Source of the DNA: Asterias amurensis
Taxonomy: Eukaryota > Echinodermata > Asteroidea > Forcipulatida > Asteriidae
DNA: 64,000 nucleotides
Direction of reading: 5' to 3'
Assembly (NCBI RefSeq): GCF_032118995.1
Contig: NC_092652.1
Span: 20,940,544-21,004,543, forward strand
The notes beneath the pieces were generated by a model. The model had not been told where the DNA came from, did no database searches, and was given only the letters and a program-made list of their open reading frames with translations. The position numbers and the translations under genes were made by a program. Position 1 is the first letter of the stretch. Each line of letters opens with the position of its first letter. Shown here in pieces: positions 1 through 10,068 of this stretch.

Positions 1-289
1 GGCATTTTTTGCTTCGATGGCACATAAAAAAGAACAGACGCACGATCATGCAAACAGCCGTACAATTGCCGTACAAAATTTCAAGCTTTTGTATTGGTTT
101 GTACATAAACATGGATGCGCCCACACTGCTTCAAAACCTTAGTGCGTGTATAACGGGTTGTTAGCGCTCTAGTCAATATATATAGCTCTATGGTTTTACC
201 CCTAATTCTGGTAAGCATAGTTTTGTACTTAGCCACTTTTTGTGCTTAAATGCAGCTTTATGAAATTGTACTCTGGGCCCAAAAGAGCT
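1..289. other. upstream flank, no gene seen
   Basis: AT-rich DNA without a supported gene. Around 243-280 there is a worn fragment of the same kind of inverted-repeat element that is complete just downstream. Confidence 0.5.
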
Positions 290-533
290 GGGCCCAATTT
301 CATAGAGCTGCTTAATCACAAAATTTTGCTTGGGCAAAAAAATACTTGCTTAGTAAAATCAGATTACCGGCCAAGACTCCACTCAATTGTTACGCTAAGT
401 AAACAGCAGCTAAATACCAGTCACAAGCAATGTACATGGCATGAAATTTTGGCCAGTAACATGTGTAAAATAAGCGAGCTATTTTCGTGCTTAAGCAAAT
501 ATTTTGCTTAAGCAGCTCTATGAAATTGGCCCC
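290..533. repeat. MITE with GGGCCCAATTTCATAGAGC ends
   Basis: The left end reads GGGCCCAATTTCATAGAGC and the right end is its inverted complement (GCTCTATGAAATTGGCCC). There is no coding capacity. A worn fragment of the same family lies at about 7880-7940, with copies in the later units, and an older full-length relative at 57796-57988. The family looks dispersed and non-autonomous. Confidence 0.65.
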
Positions 534-584
534 TGCCTTAAAGCACAACAAAATTGCTTAGCATGAAATTTCTACCTCTAGTAA

Positions 585-1780
585 TTAAACCAGGATGACT
601 AACCACATTTCCACGTATTCGAACATTATGACCAGATAAATTGTACGGGTTTCCTCTCCATGGACGTGTGACGTGACCAAAGTGTTCCCCAAATTTCGCG
701 CAAATTTACGAATTTCCGGGACCAGTTGGTTCCATTTAAACTGTGACATCTTTTCTAAATCAAACTTCAATTTTGGGGCTTAACAATTAATATCTTGTTT
801 ACATACTCCGAAGTGAAATGTTTCCTAAAAAATTAATATACTATCGAAATCTGCTGTTATAGACTTCTTCCAATAGTCTGCATTGCCATTAGTTTTAGCG
901 ATTACCAAACGATACCTCCCCTCACGTTGCATTACACAACTGATAAAGTTTCATGTGCGCGATTCTGTTTCTTCAATTACTTTATTCTATTTCTTAAACT
1001 CCCTTGTGGTTTAACGTAGTTTCTTTGCTGTAATCATATTGTTGGGAAACTAGTTTGCCGTTATTATGTCGAAGTAAAGTAAATTTGTCAATATGACTTG
1101 AAAAAAAAATGTGTTATTCCTTTTTCATTCTTTCTTTTGTAGAAGTATTAAAAAACGCATAAACTTACTCTACCAGAAATTAACCAGATTCATGGTATGG
1201 TAAAACATTGAGTGGGTTTTCACATGTGGTATTTATATTGAACGATTCGACTCATGACCTTTATTGTAGCGGTAAATTTCTAGCCTTGGTTTGAAGGCGC
1301 TCGCGGCTTCCTAGAAAAAAGAAAGAAAGAAAAACACGAACAGCGCCAACACTGGTGCTCGCGCGGTTTGTGTTTTATTATTGCAGAGGGGAATTCCCTA
1401 TCGCCACTGGGCCCATCAAAACAAATACATGTAAAGTTTTATTTGCTATAAGACTTCGACCTTTGCTTTAGGCTAAAGTGACGCCCAAACTAGAATTTGA
1501 GTATAGAATTATACATCGTTCATCCGCTTGGTACATTACATTTAGCATTTCGAGGGACCCCACAGCCATGGCATGCACCCGGGATGTTCTTTTTGTTATC
1601 CAGATATTAAGTCTGCTGGTGCAGAACTAAGTGTCTGGATGCCAAAAGTCAAGGGCAGTGATGTATGAAAGGCATAATTGTTGATGTAAGAATAGTTGTT
1701 GTTGTGGTTCACCAGGAAATATCATTTGCTGCTCACATCAGATGATGGCCAGCAACAGTGTTGCATGACAGGATTACAGT
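585..1780 (+). other. 5' flank of gene A1, paralogous to the flank of gene B1
   Basis: No gene seen. Short stretches align in order with 8700-11700 upstream of B1, for example the segments near 720-860, 900-1100, 1165-1300 and 1520-1700. This shows that A and B genes duplicated together with their upstream DNA. The B flank has since gained several inverted-repeat elements that are absent here. The site of the LINE pair found upstream of A2 and AB4 is empty here, near 1720-1727. Confidence 0.6.
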
Positions 1781-1781
1781 G

Positions 1782-1788
1782 TATATAA
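1782..1788 (+). promoter_or_regulatory. TATA box of A1
   Basis: TATATAA lies 93 bases before the A1 start codon. The same motif is at 19606-19612 (A2) and 51073-51079 (AB4). The distance fits transcription starting near 1812-1818 with a short 5' leader. Start-site data would be needed to confirm. Confidence 0.45.
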
Positions 1789-1880
1789 CGCATCTACATC
1801 ACCGTCCTGTACACATTGTTCTAGTTTGTTGTTGTTGTTGTTTTGTTTATCGACCACTGAGGGTTTCAACAAGACCAATC

Positions 1881-4800
1881 ATGGCTAATGGAATTGCCAA
1901 CGTCGTCAGCTTTTGCCAACCTCTGGGCACCAGTGAGACAGTTTGTCACAACATTTCCTGCAGCAGATGGATACTTGAGCTGCCATTACTTCCGCCAATA
2001 CCAAATGACTGTAACGGTAAATGTACACGTTGTGATGATTTCAATTATATTTATTGTACATTTAAACAAAATTATTAACAAAATGTAAAGTTGTTTAAAT
2101 TATGTTCACATTACAAATGCCATGGTATAATTTTGTTCATTGTCACAACGTTCCCTGCTGCAGAAGGCCGCCACCAATTCCGGACCCACCATGCCTGCCG
2201 CCTAACGGTAAATTAACACGTTGTGATGATTTCAGATATATATATATTGTACATTTATCATACCAACTGACCAGGTACCGATCACTTGTACCAATTCGTT
2301 CAGTTCATTTGTTCAAGGTGCAACCAGAATGTGCATTTTACTCAATGACACAATGAAACCATCAAACGTCGTGTTATCCCATAGCAAATGATGTGCTCTA
2401 TTGACCCATTTCACCTGACGTCATCAGCAGAAAAATCTTGGATGCGCCATACTGGTGGGCAATTTTACTGTGCGTTTTTATATTAACTCTATGGTGCACG
2501 GTATGCAGTGAAAGTGTGCATTTTAGGCGACGCGGCGTTAATAGACTGTGCAAGTCTCGCGCAGATTTGAACTTCCGGGACCATTGTGGTCCCAACCTTA
2601 TGGAGTTTTACGTTGGGGAGATTTTGTTTCGTCCATTACTTTAGTTTAATATAGTTTATGACCATAAAAATGACATATGTTAAAAATGTAATATTAATTA
2701 ACAACATATATAAAAGTTATAAAAAAGTCAACATAATAACGAAGAAAAACCGATATTTAAACTTGACCTCAGGTCAGGTTACTTGTAAAAAATTAAGAAT
2801 TTGTGCCCATCTCCGATCACGAAACTTACGCAGACGCTTGTTTTGGCCGCGCGGGGTGGAAAGCTTTTTTATTGGTCGCTTAGGCGTCGGCTTCCTCTTT
2901 AAAATGCGTCACGCGTTTATCTAACGCCCTTGCGACCATCGTGCGTCCGCGTATAAACCAGCTTTTAGTAGTTTCACATTTGGGCGTAGATTTACAAAAG
3001 GGGTTTCAAAACATTTAAGATCAAACAAACATCCTTGTCCCAGAGTTTTACTTTTGTCTATACATAGACTTTAACCGATAATTGTGTATTTGTTTAAAAA
3101 GCTAAAACTAACTTAAACACGCTCTAATGGTTATTTTTATTGTTCAAATTCGGCATTAAGAAAAAATTAAAGCAAAGATTTGACTCATAAAAAAATTAAG
3201 TTCTTCAGTTGTCGTGTTTTCTCGCTCCGGTGCGCGCGAGACTTGCAGAGTCTATACACGTAAACCTAACTTTACGGTGGCCCACAACTGTCACGGCAAA
3301 ACAAAAAGCGCCACGGCAAAACAAAAAGCGCCACGGCAAAACAAAAAGCGCCACGGCTAAACAAAAAGCGCCACGGCAAAACAAAAAGCGCCACGGCAAA
3401 ACAAAAAGCGCCACGGCAAAACAAAAAGCGCCACGGCAAAACGAAAAGCGCCGCGGCAAAACAAAAAGCGCCACGGCAAAACGAGAAGCGCCACGGCAAA
3501 ACGCAAAGAGCCACGGCAAAACGAAAAGCGCCGCGGCAAAACAAAAAGCGCCACGGCAAAACGAGAAGCGCCACGGCAAAACGAAAAAAGCCACGGCAAA
3601 ACGCAAAGAGCCACGGCAAAACGCAAAGAGCCACGGCAAAACGCAAAGAGCCACGGCAAAACGAAAAGAGCCACGGCAAAACGAAAAGCATGTGGGTTAA
3701 AGGTCAAAAGGAGTCGCGGTGGTTCGGGATAGGTTATAAATGTTCAGCACGCGCAGTGTGCAGTTGATCTTTAGGCCCACGTAACGTGTACACACGTACA
3801 GAGGTCCCACATTCACCAGGCTTCACGGCACATGTAGCATACGCATAATTATGGGTACCGGTCAACTCGGTCCCAAGCCAACTCGGTCCAAGTCAACTCG
3901 GTCCCAAGTCAACTCGGTCCCAGGTCAACTCGGTCCCACGTCAACTCGGTCCCAGGTCAACTCGGTCCCACGTCAACTCGGTCCCAAGTACAAGTCAACT
4001 CGGTCCTTCGACCAACCTTCATGTTTTTTTAATTATTTTATTGTACTGTTTCGTGTAAGTTAACTTGATAATATTATTATGTTCGTGTAAGTTTACTTAC
4101 TTTTTGTTTTCAACCAACCTTAATGTGTTTTTTAATTTTGATTTTTTTTTATTACGTGTAAGTTAACTGGAAAGTTTTGTTTACTATTATTTTTAACAAA
4201 CATTAATTTTCTCATGTTTTTTTTTAGAAATCGTACTTTTTATTATTTGTTGTATGTGTTTTTGAGAATTTTGTTTTGATAAAATAAACATACACTGAAA
4301 GAAATCAAAGATGATTCAATTGTTAATGTTTGTCAATTAATGTTAATTGTTGAGAGCCATACAAAAAAACAATACTGGTTGAAAGCAAAGAAACATTGAA
4401 CCCATTGTTTTTCAGTTGCATTTACTCGCCCAACACAATTATGGTAATATTCAAAAGTGAAACAAACACATGTTGAATATAAAAACAAATGAGACGCTAT
4501 TGAAGGCATCGAATAAACCCTGGAGATCGGTACACACTCATCTCGTTTAATGTACAAAGTCAAAGGATTTTTTTTTAGTTATTTGTTTTCCAAGTCAAAG
4601 AACTTTCCGTCAACCATACTTACCGAGTTGACTTGGGACCGAGTTGACTCATAAGCATAATTATAGCATGCACCGTTAAGGCTGACGTTTAAAACAAAAA
4701 AGGAAGAAAAGAAATAGAAAGGAAATGCCCTTCTGCAGTAATTGCGGGATTGAACTCAGGAGTGCAGACAATTTTTGTTCCAATTAATGTGGAAAAGGAG

Positions 4801-7791
4801 GTGGAAGAGGAGTGGATTTTAAGTGAGGCAGTAAGTTTAGGCTAAACTGATGTTTTAAATTTAAATTTTAGTATTTTTTATATTTATGTTCTTCTGTTCT
4901 TTTTAAAGATGCTATGTCAGATTTTTGGCCGATTTGACCCAAAAATTTTGATTTAAAATTCAATAGGTATTTTGATGGGGGTCGAGAAAGTTACACGCTT
5001 TCGTTTGAGCCATTGCTCGAAAAGGTCCGCCAGTTATTAGTAGCGGTGAAATAAAGTGCTCAAAATTAGTTTTTGTCGGGATCCCGACAATATATCACGT
5101 GACCAATTCTTATGTGTTTTATAAGAAACGTTTAAATTTTTGTCAAGGTTCCTGACCATTAAAAGTAAAAGGTTAAACTTTTTTGTTAGAGCGGGTAATA
5201 CTCCTGAAATACCATTCACTCAAAACAATCTATAACAGTGATGTATACTTCTACGTACTAGTAGTACTATACTTGTAGTAGTATACAAAGATTAGTTTAG
5301 AACAGAGTGTACTATACTTCTAGCTGCTGGTTAGTACAAAAGTACTCTCCGTATTTTTAGCATATGTTCAGGAACACTGACTGACCACCACAGCTAGAAA
5401 CGTCGTCAGTCCAAACTCCAATTGTCGTGTCATGGAAATTTCAAACGTCTCATGACGAGTCATACCAAGGGCTAAAGCCCTAGAAATTGACACACTTGTC
5501 TGTACTGCCGGTGTACTGACATAAACCAACACGATTTCCGACAACACATTACGTGGGCCTAAAGATCAACTGCGCGTTCTGACCATGTATAACCTATCCC
5601 ATGAATCACCGCGACTCCTTTCGACCTTTAACCCGCATGCTTTTCGTTTTGCCGTGGCTCTTTTCGTTTTGCCGTGGCGCTTTTCGTTTTGTCGTGGCTC
5701 TTTTCGTTTTGCCGTGGCGCTTTTCGTTTTGCCGTGGTTCTTTTTGTTTTGCCGTGGCTCTTTTTGTTTTGCCGTGGGGCTTTTCGTTTTGCCGTGGCGC
5801 TTTTTGTTTTGCCCTGGCGCGTTATGTTTTGCCGCGGCGCTTTTCGTTTTGCCGTGGCGCTTTTTGTTTTGCTGTGGCGCTTTTTGTTTTGCCGTGACAT
5901 TTGTGTGTCACCGTACTAACTGCCCACCAACATGGTGAGCGTGGCATTGGTCGCCGCGTGTGATACGCGTGCAAGGGGTCAATAGCAACATAATTTATCA
6001 CTTCAATCAGTCCATTGCATGATAAGAACTGTATACTACAAACTATACCAAGATCTAGCTATGGTGATTTGACATAGCAGCATTTTGGGGTCAAACAGAA
6101 TGGTCATCGAGACGAGAGGAACAATTTGAATCTGTTACTTTTCACCTGCTTTGAATTTTGAATGTTTTAATCGTGACACATTAGTATTATTGTTTCGATT
6201 GTCTGTATTTCGATGAGTGTTTTATCACCGGGAAAACACTTTTTATGTGTAAGCTCTATAATCATGACTAACGCCGCGTTTGCATTGGACAATTGGGTCT
6301 GGTAAAACTACCGGCCCGTCAAGTTTACCATTTTAAAGTTGGACACTTTTGGTATTACTCAAAAACGTTGTTAGCATAAAAACTTACTTGGTATTGAGTA
6401 ATGGAGAGCTGTTGATAGTATACAACATTGTGAGAAACAGCTCCCTCTGCAGCAGTAACATAGTTTTCGAGAAGAAGTAATTCTCCACCAATTTGATTTC
6501 AAGACCTCAGACTTAGATTTTGAGATCTCGAAATCAAGCATCTGAAAGCACACAACTTCGTGTGACAAGGTTTTTTTTCTTTCATTATTATCTTGCAACT
6601 TCGACGACAAACGTAGCTCAAATTTCCACAGGTTTGTTGCTTTATGCATATGTTGAGATAATTATACCAAGTGCGAAGGCTGGTCTTTGAAAACTACCAA
6701 TAGTGTCCAGTGTCTTTAAGTCCAATGCGAACACGGCTTAAATAAATCGAATTTCATCTAATTTAACTCTCTCTTAATTAATTGTTTATCAACAGTGACG
6801 ACGACTACGACGCCTATGCCCACTACGACACCTATGGACACTACGACACCCATGGACACTACGACACCTATGGACACTATGACACCTATGGACACTACGA
6901 CACCCATGGACACTACGACACCCATGGACACTACGACACATATGCCCACTACGACATCCTTACCTAGTGGCGGTATGACAGAGGTGTCCACCCCGATCTC
7001 TCCACCATCAGATAATGCAGTGTGTTGGTGGATTGTTCTTATAATAGCAGCAGTAGGCCTACTGCTAATAATTCTATTGATCTGGAAGCGAAGGTGAGAA
7101 ACCGATAATTTTTATGGTTGTAAGATCATCAATGGGTTAAAATCACCACTGCCTAATACATGCCTTTACGACTCACAACCAACAATCCTGGGTCAGTGAT
7201 TGACCCAGCGGTGTCAACATGACCCGGGTTAGATCACACTGACACAGAAGCCGACTCAGAATTTCACAGTCATTAAAATTTTAATTCAATTGGCTTTATC
7301 CAATGTTTTCAGTTTGCTGTACCTCATTTTATGGAACAATCTCCCTCTTCATCATAATTTATAGCCGAATTATCGCCTTTTTGCTATGCAGGTCTTTCAG
7401 GGTAATTAACTGCCTCTGTTCTTCAAAACCTCGTGACGAAGTTCCACCTGACGTTGGACTTTTTGTTGAGCCTGTCGAGCTTGTTGAGCCTGGCGTTATT
7501 GAGTTGCATGCACGTTCAACTGACGTGGAACCGCCGCCACATCGTTACGAGGAGATTGGAAATGCAGCACCAGTACAGCCAGAATCTGTGCTGCTCTACG
7601 AGACAAGTTTTGGTAATGAAGGGCAACTTCGTGGTGTACATGCTGACCATGACGTGGAACTACATGCTGACCATGCAGGCGTTGAAGAACGTTCAACTGA
7701 CGTGGAAACAACCCCCAATATTTACGAGGGAATCAGTAATGCAGCACCAGTAGAGCCAGAAGCTAAACTGTTCAATAAAATTTCCATTTGA
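1881..7791 (+). CDS. Gene A1: small single-pass membrane protein with mucin-like stalk and tyrosine-motif tail (3 exons)
   Basis: Exons are 1881-2016, 6796-7093 and 7392-7791 (136, 298 and 400 bp), giving 277 residues. Junctions are G|GTAAAT, CAACAG|, AAG|GTGAGA and TGCAG|G, with intron phases 1 and 2. Residues 1-45 hold four cysteines. Residues 46-119 are a stalk of six-residue repeats of the form TTTPMD, likely O-glycosylated. Residues 122-142 are a membrane span (starting WWIVLIIAAVG) followed by Lys-Arg-Arg. The tail has two juxtamembrane cysteines and two copies of a 59-residue repeat with YEEI at 197 and YEGI at 256. The ATG context is strong (A at -3, G at +4). No cleavable signal peptide is visible, so an N-out signal-anchor topology is likely. 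I know no named family with this architecture. A surface receptor or adhesion role is inferred only from layout. Intron 1 carries a large foldback element. Confidence 0.7.
2141..2207 (+). pseudogene. partial duplicate of A exon 1 within intron 1
   Basis: This segment repeats the second half of exon 1 and its donor (TGTCACAAC ... CTAACG|GTAAAT), followed by the same downstream intron bases. Read in the exon frame it gives a Pro/Cys-rich string (RPPPIPDPPCLPPN). No good acceptor sits before it in the needed phase, so it is probably a relic or an optional exon. Copies lie at 19967-20033 and 33561-33627. Confidence 0.5.
2542..3254. mobile_element. 713-bp MITE nested in the foldback element
   Basis: Inverted ends TAGACTGTGCAAGTCTCGCGC and GCGCGAGACTTGCAGAGTCTA, near TA. 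The same element sits at 33961-34673 with identical length. The foldback copy in A2 has the empty site at 20366/20367, so the insertion boundary is defined by comparison within this window. No coding capacity was recognised. Confidence 0.7.
3292..3689. repeat. left-arm tandem array, about 20 units of 20 bp
   Basis: The consensus unit is CACGGCAAAACAAAAAGCGC. Unit variants are ordered: AACAAAAAGCGC types prevail at the outer end and AACGCAAAGAGC types at the inner end. Because 20 is not a multiple of three and the unit has no stop in any frame, long but meaningless open frames run on both strands. Confidence 0.85.
3837..4671. mobile_element. second, nested foldback-like element with 16-bp repeats
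   Basis: A GCAT..ATAATTATG motif and the repeat GTCAACTCGGTCCCAA lie at the left (nine units, 3860-4008). Their inverted complements lie at the right (about 4620-4671, two units). The interior is AT-rich with no recognised gene. Copies lie at 21109-21889 (six left units) and 35316-36117 (seven left units). Confidence 0.6.
5639..5897. repeat. right-arm tandem array, about 13 units of 20 bp
   Basis: Inverted complement of the left-arm unit (TTTTGCCGTGGCGCTTTTCG). Variant order mirrors the left arm, with AAAAGAGC-type units innermost, as expected if both arms descend from one array by inverted duplication. Confidence 0.85.
6273..6737. mobile_element. two nested MITEs in A1 intron 1
   Basis: The outer inverted ends are GCCGCGTTTGCATTGGAC and GTCCAATGCGAACACGGC. 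Inside sits a second element (6333-6719) with TTAAAG..GGACAC / GTGTCC..CTTTAA ends. That inner family recurs at 54498-54886 and 55025-55413. The nested pair is also present in A2 (inner part 23811-24198) and A3 (37806-38193). Confidence 0.65.
7190..7224. promoter_or_regulatory. GGGTCA/TGACCC inverted half-sites in A1 intron 2
   Basis: GGGTCA (7190-7195) and TGACCC (7201-7206) form an inverted pair with a five-base spacer. A GTGTCA-ACA-TGACCC pair follows. The five-base-spaced pair is also present in B genes (12883-12899), so it predates the A/B split. The half-site resembles nuclear-receptor half-sites, but binding is conjecture. Confidence 0.35.
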
Positions 7792-8952
7792 TGGATATTG
7801 CCTGTTACTGGTATTCAGCTGTTGTTGGCTTATCCTGAAAACCACATCGAAATTTGGTTGGAAATCCTGTTTTTATGAAGGCAAAATTTCATGCTTAGCA
7901 AATTTTTGTGCTTAGCAGCTCTATGAAATTGGGCCCTGCTCTATGAGTTACTGTTTTGGAAATCGGATGAAAAATGCTCCACCACGCAGAATTAACACGC
8001 GTTGTTAACATTATCGTTGTCGTTCTGTTTATCGCGGCCTGTGTGGCCGGGCCTTTAGCCTTGCTCAAGGCAGTCGCACTATTTACCTCGAAAAAGACGC
8101 CGTATCAACCCATCCAAAAAGTTTGTGGTAGAAGAGGTGTGCTATGAATCCCACAAAGACAGTTTGGACACCACAAAAGGCTCGATGGCCAAATCAACAA
8201 AACACACAGAGTCAAGTCTTTATATCATTGAAGTCCTACAAAGTGAAACATTAGTTCTTAATCATCATGAAGGAAGTTTGATGTAGAAGAGGGGGTGTGC
8301 CACAGTGACAAATCTACACGATAGTTCAGACATCACAAAAGGCTCGATGGCCAAATCAACAAAACACAGGGTCAAGTTTCCCTAAGCAATGAATTATCTA
8401 CGTCGCCGAAAAAAAAACCTCAATCAATATGGTTTGGTGGAGTTATTTGTGGTTGTATTATTTAACAATGAGCTCACTTTATAAAAACAGTCGATGAAGG
8501 CACTTTCGCATAAAATAATCACGAGGTGAAATCTGGACGGGTTCCATTTATACGAGGCATTGCGCCAAAAGAATGTTGAAGGATTGTGTAAAAATTCCTA
8601 CTAGTAACCCTTTGCAGAAGAAAAAATCCCGCCTGAAATCCCTTCGAAGTTTGAAAAGAAAATGGCATTTAATTTCGAAAAAAAGAAAACGACCCTGTCA
8701 GATCACCTCTAAAATGACACTGCATACACCGTCGCGTCTGCTCAAAGTTTGACCGAGAGTGTGCAAGTTTCGCACGTATATAGGAACTTCCGGTATCAAA
8801 GTTGGTTCTATTTCAACTGTGACTTCATTTCTAAATCAAGCTTAACAACTGATATCTGTTTACATACTTCGAAGTGTAATGTTTCTTGAAATGCTTTATA
8901 TACTATCGAAATCTAATGTATAGTTCCAAAAGTATGTGTTGCTATTAGGCAT
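7792..8952 (+). other. 3' flank of A1 with repeat fragments and a short membrane ORF
   Basis: It holds a worn MITE fragment (about 7880-7940), a 57-codon hydrophobic ORF (listed separately), and a direct repeat of about 85 bp (near 8128-8215 and 8284-8375, both containing CACAAAAGGCTCGATGGCC). From about 8700 it aligns with the 5' flank of the A genes. No other gene is supported. Confidence 0.5.
7974..8147 (+). CDS. short ORF, 57 residues, one membrane span; may be a relic
   Basis: An ATG preceded by an in-frame TGA opens 57 codons. Residues 10-39 are hydrophobic (starting VVNIIVVVLFIAACVAG), then Ser-Lys-Lys. The copies at 25771-25941 and 39448-39618 are one codon shorter through an in-frame three-base difference. 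In the +1 frame, from about 8092 to 8286, a basic-then-acidic stretch stays open (containing FVVEEVCYESHKDSLDTTKG). The pattern looks like a membrane span and tail separated by one frameshift. It could be a small protein, an unlinked exon, or a relic of another membrane gene. I do not recognise it. Confidence 0.3.
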   Translation: MLHHAELTRVVNIIVVVLFIAACVAGPLALLKAVALFTSKKTPYQPIQKVCGRRGVL

Positions 8953-9597
8953 ATGTTATGTTCGCGTAACCCGACCTACCCTAAAAATACGGTCGACCCT
9001 GGGTATTTTCATTTTTATTTTTAAATAAATTTAAAGATTAAAATCTATTAAAGCCATTTACACTTTCAGTACAGAAAAAAAGGTTCACAGATTTACAAAT
9101 AATTTACAGGGTTTACAGAAGGTAAGATTTCTCTTGAAATATTGTTCCATGAAATGCTTTACTTTTTGAGAAAACATTTAAACAATATCAATTCTCGATA
9201 GCGAGAATTACGGATTTATTTTAAACACATGTCATGACACGGCGAAACGCACGGAAACAAGAGTGGGTTTACCCGTTATTTTCTCCCGACTCCGATGACC
9301 GACTGAGCCTAAAAAAAAATATATTAAAGTTTGTTATTTTATATATAAGTTGTGATACACGAAGTGTGGGACTTGGACAATACTGATTACCGAAAGTGTG
9401 TAATGGCTTTAAAGACAGGTCATCAAGAGTTTAAAAATATTTATTATCTGTTGTGTGTAGCCTTGTTTTCTTTTGTTATCGTGTATACGACCGGCTTAAA
9501 CAACAGGAAAACTTGTCATTTTCGTTACTGGGAGGGAGAAGAAAAAATCCCTACCTACCTACCCTATTTTTGGGGGCCCGTTACGCCAACATAACAT
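8953..9597. mobile_element. 645-bp MITE upstream of B1
   Basis: Inverted ends ATGTTATGTTCGCGTAAC and GTTACGCCAACATAACAT. Copies at 26762-27406 and 40438-41082 have exactly the same length. A1's flank lacks it. The open frame inside it has only a GTG start and is not treated as a gene. Confidence 0.65.
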
Positions 9598-10068
9598 ATT
9601 TTTGTGTATGCCTTAGTTTAAGCGAATTCCAAACGATACATTCCCTTCAAACGCTACACAACCGACAGTTTCAGGTGTGCGCGATTCGATCATTTTCTTC
9701 AATTACTTTTATTCTATTTCTTTGGTCTCACGTAGTTTATTTGCTATAGTCATATTGTTTGGAAACTAGTTTGTCGTTATTATGTGGAAGTAAAGTAAAT
9801 TTGTCAATAATTTCTTTTTTAATATGACTTGAACAATGTGTTATTCCTTTTCTTTTCTCTTCTGTAAAAGTACGTAGAAAAACTGCATAAACTTACTCTG
9901 CCAGAAATTAACCAGATTCATATGGTAAACATTGAGTGTATACACTTTAACATTCCTTTCATAGCAAGGTTGGCTACAAGAGGTCAGACTTTTTCTAATT
10001 CTTGACCCTGTTTCTTTGTATTAAACGATTCGACTCATGACCTTTATTGTAGCGGTATATTTCTAGCC

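Larger units (their letters stand above)
2401..5982. mobile_element. foldback element with 20-bp-array arms in A1 intron 1
   Basis: The tips are TTGACCC and GGGTCAA, flanked by TA on both sides (2399-2400, 5983-5984). Matching inverted segments follow: a CAT..TGGTGGGCA motif, a GGTGGCCCACAACTGTCACGG-like step, the 20-bp arrays (3292-3689 and 5639-5897 in opposite sense) and an inner 100-bp arm (about 3690-3790 against 5540-5638). The B genes lack it at the matching point of intron 1. Arms built from short tandem repeats are the hallmark of foldback elements such as sea urchin TU and Drosophila FB. No transposase is visible, so it is non-autonomous. Two other elements are nested inside. Confidence 0.7.

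Noticed and set aside
1758-1880. In-frame upstream extension of A exon 1 with a run of cysteines
   Set aside because: The cysteines come from a TTG microsatellite that varies between copies, and A2's two-base insertion breaks this frame. A TATA box sits inside it.
1888-2088. Alternative frame over A exon 1 starting MELPTSS
   Set aside because: The same frame is closed in the B genes, whereas the chosen frame is open in all six copies and joins exon 2 in phase.
2438-2644. 68-codon open frame with a hydrophobic stretch
   Set aside because: It lies in the foldback arm, its second half runs into an inserted MITE, and it is cut short in the A2 copy.
3292-3689. CRISPR-like regular repeat
   Set aside because: Units are contiguous with no spacers, the genome is eukaryotic, and the array is the arm of an inverted-repeat element.
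3209-3700. Long Lys/Arg/Ala-rich or Phe/Cys/Arg-rich open frames over the 20-bp arrays, also at 20263-21088, 22805-23479, 34624-35186 and 36999-37411
   Set aside because: The 20-bp unit lacks stops in every frame of both strands, so long frames arise automatically. All frames are open at once, and length changes with unit number.
7392-7791. A classical ITAM in the A tail
   Set aside because: The second tyrosine near YEEI is YETS, lacking Ile/Leu at +3, and the next YEGI is 59 residues away, far outside ITAM spacing.
9352-9594. 80-codon open frame conserved in three units
   Set aside because: It has only a GTG start and lies within a 645-bp MITE with inverted ends. Conservation reflects recent duplication.
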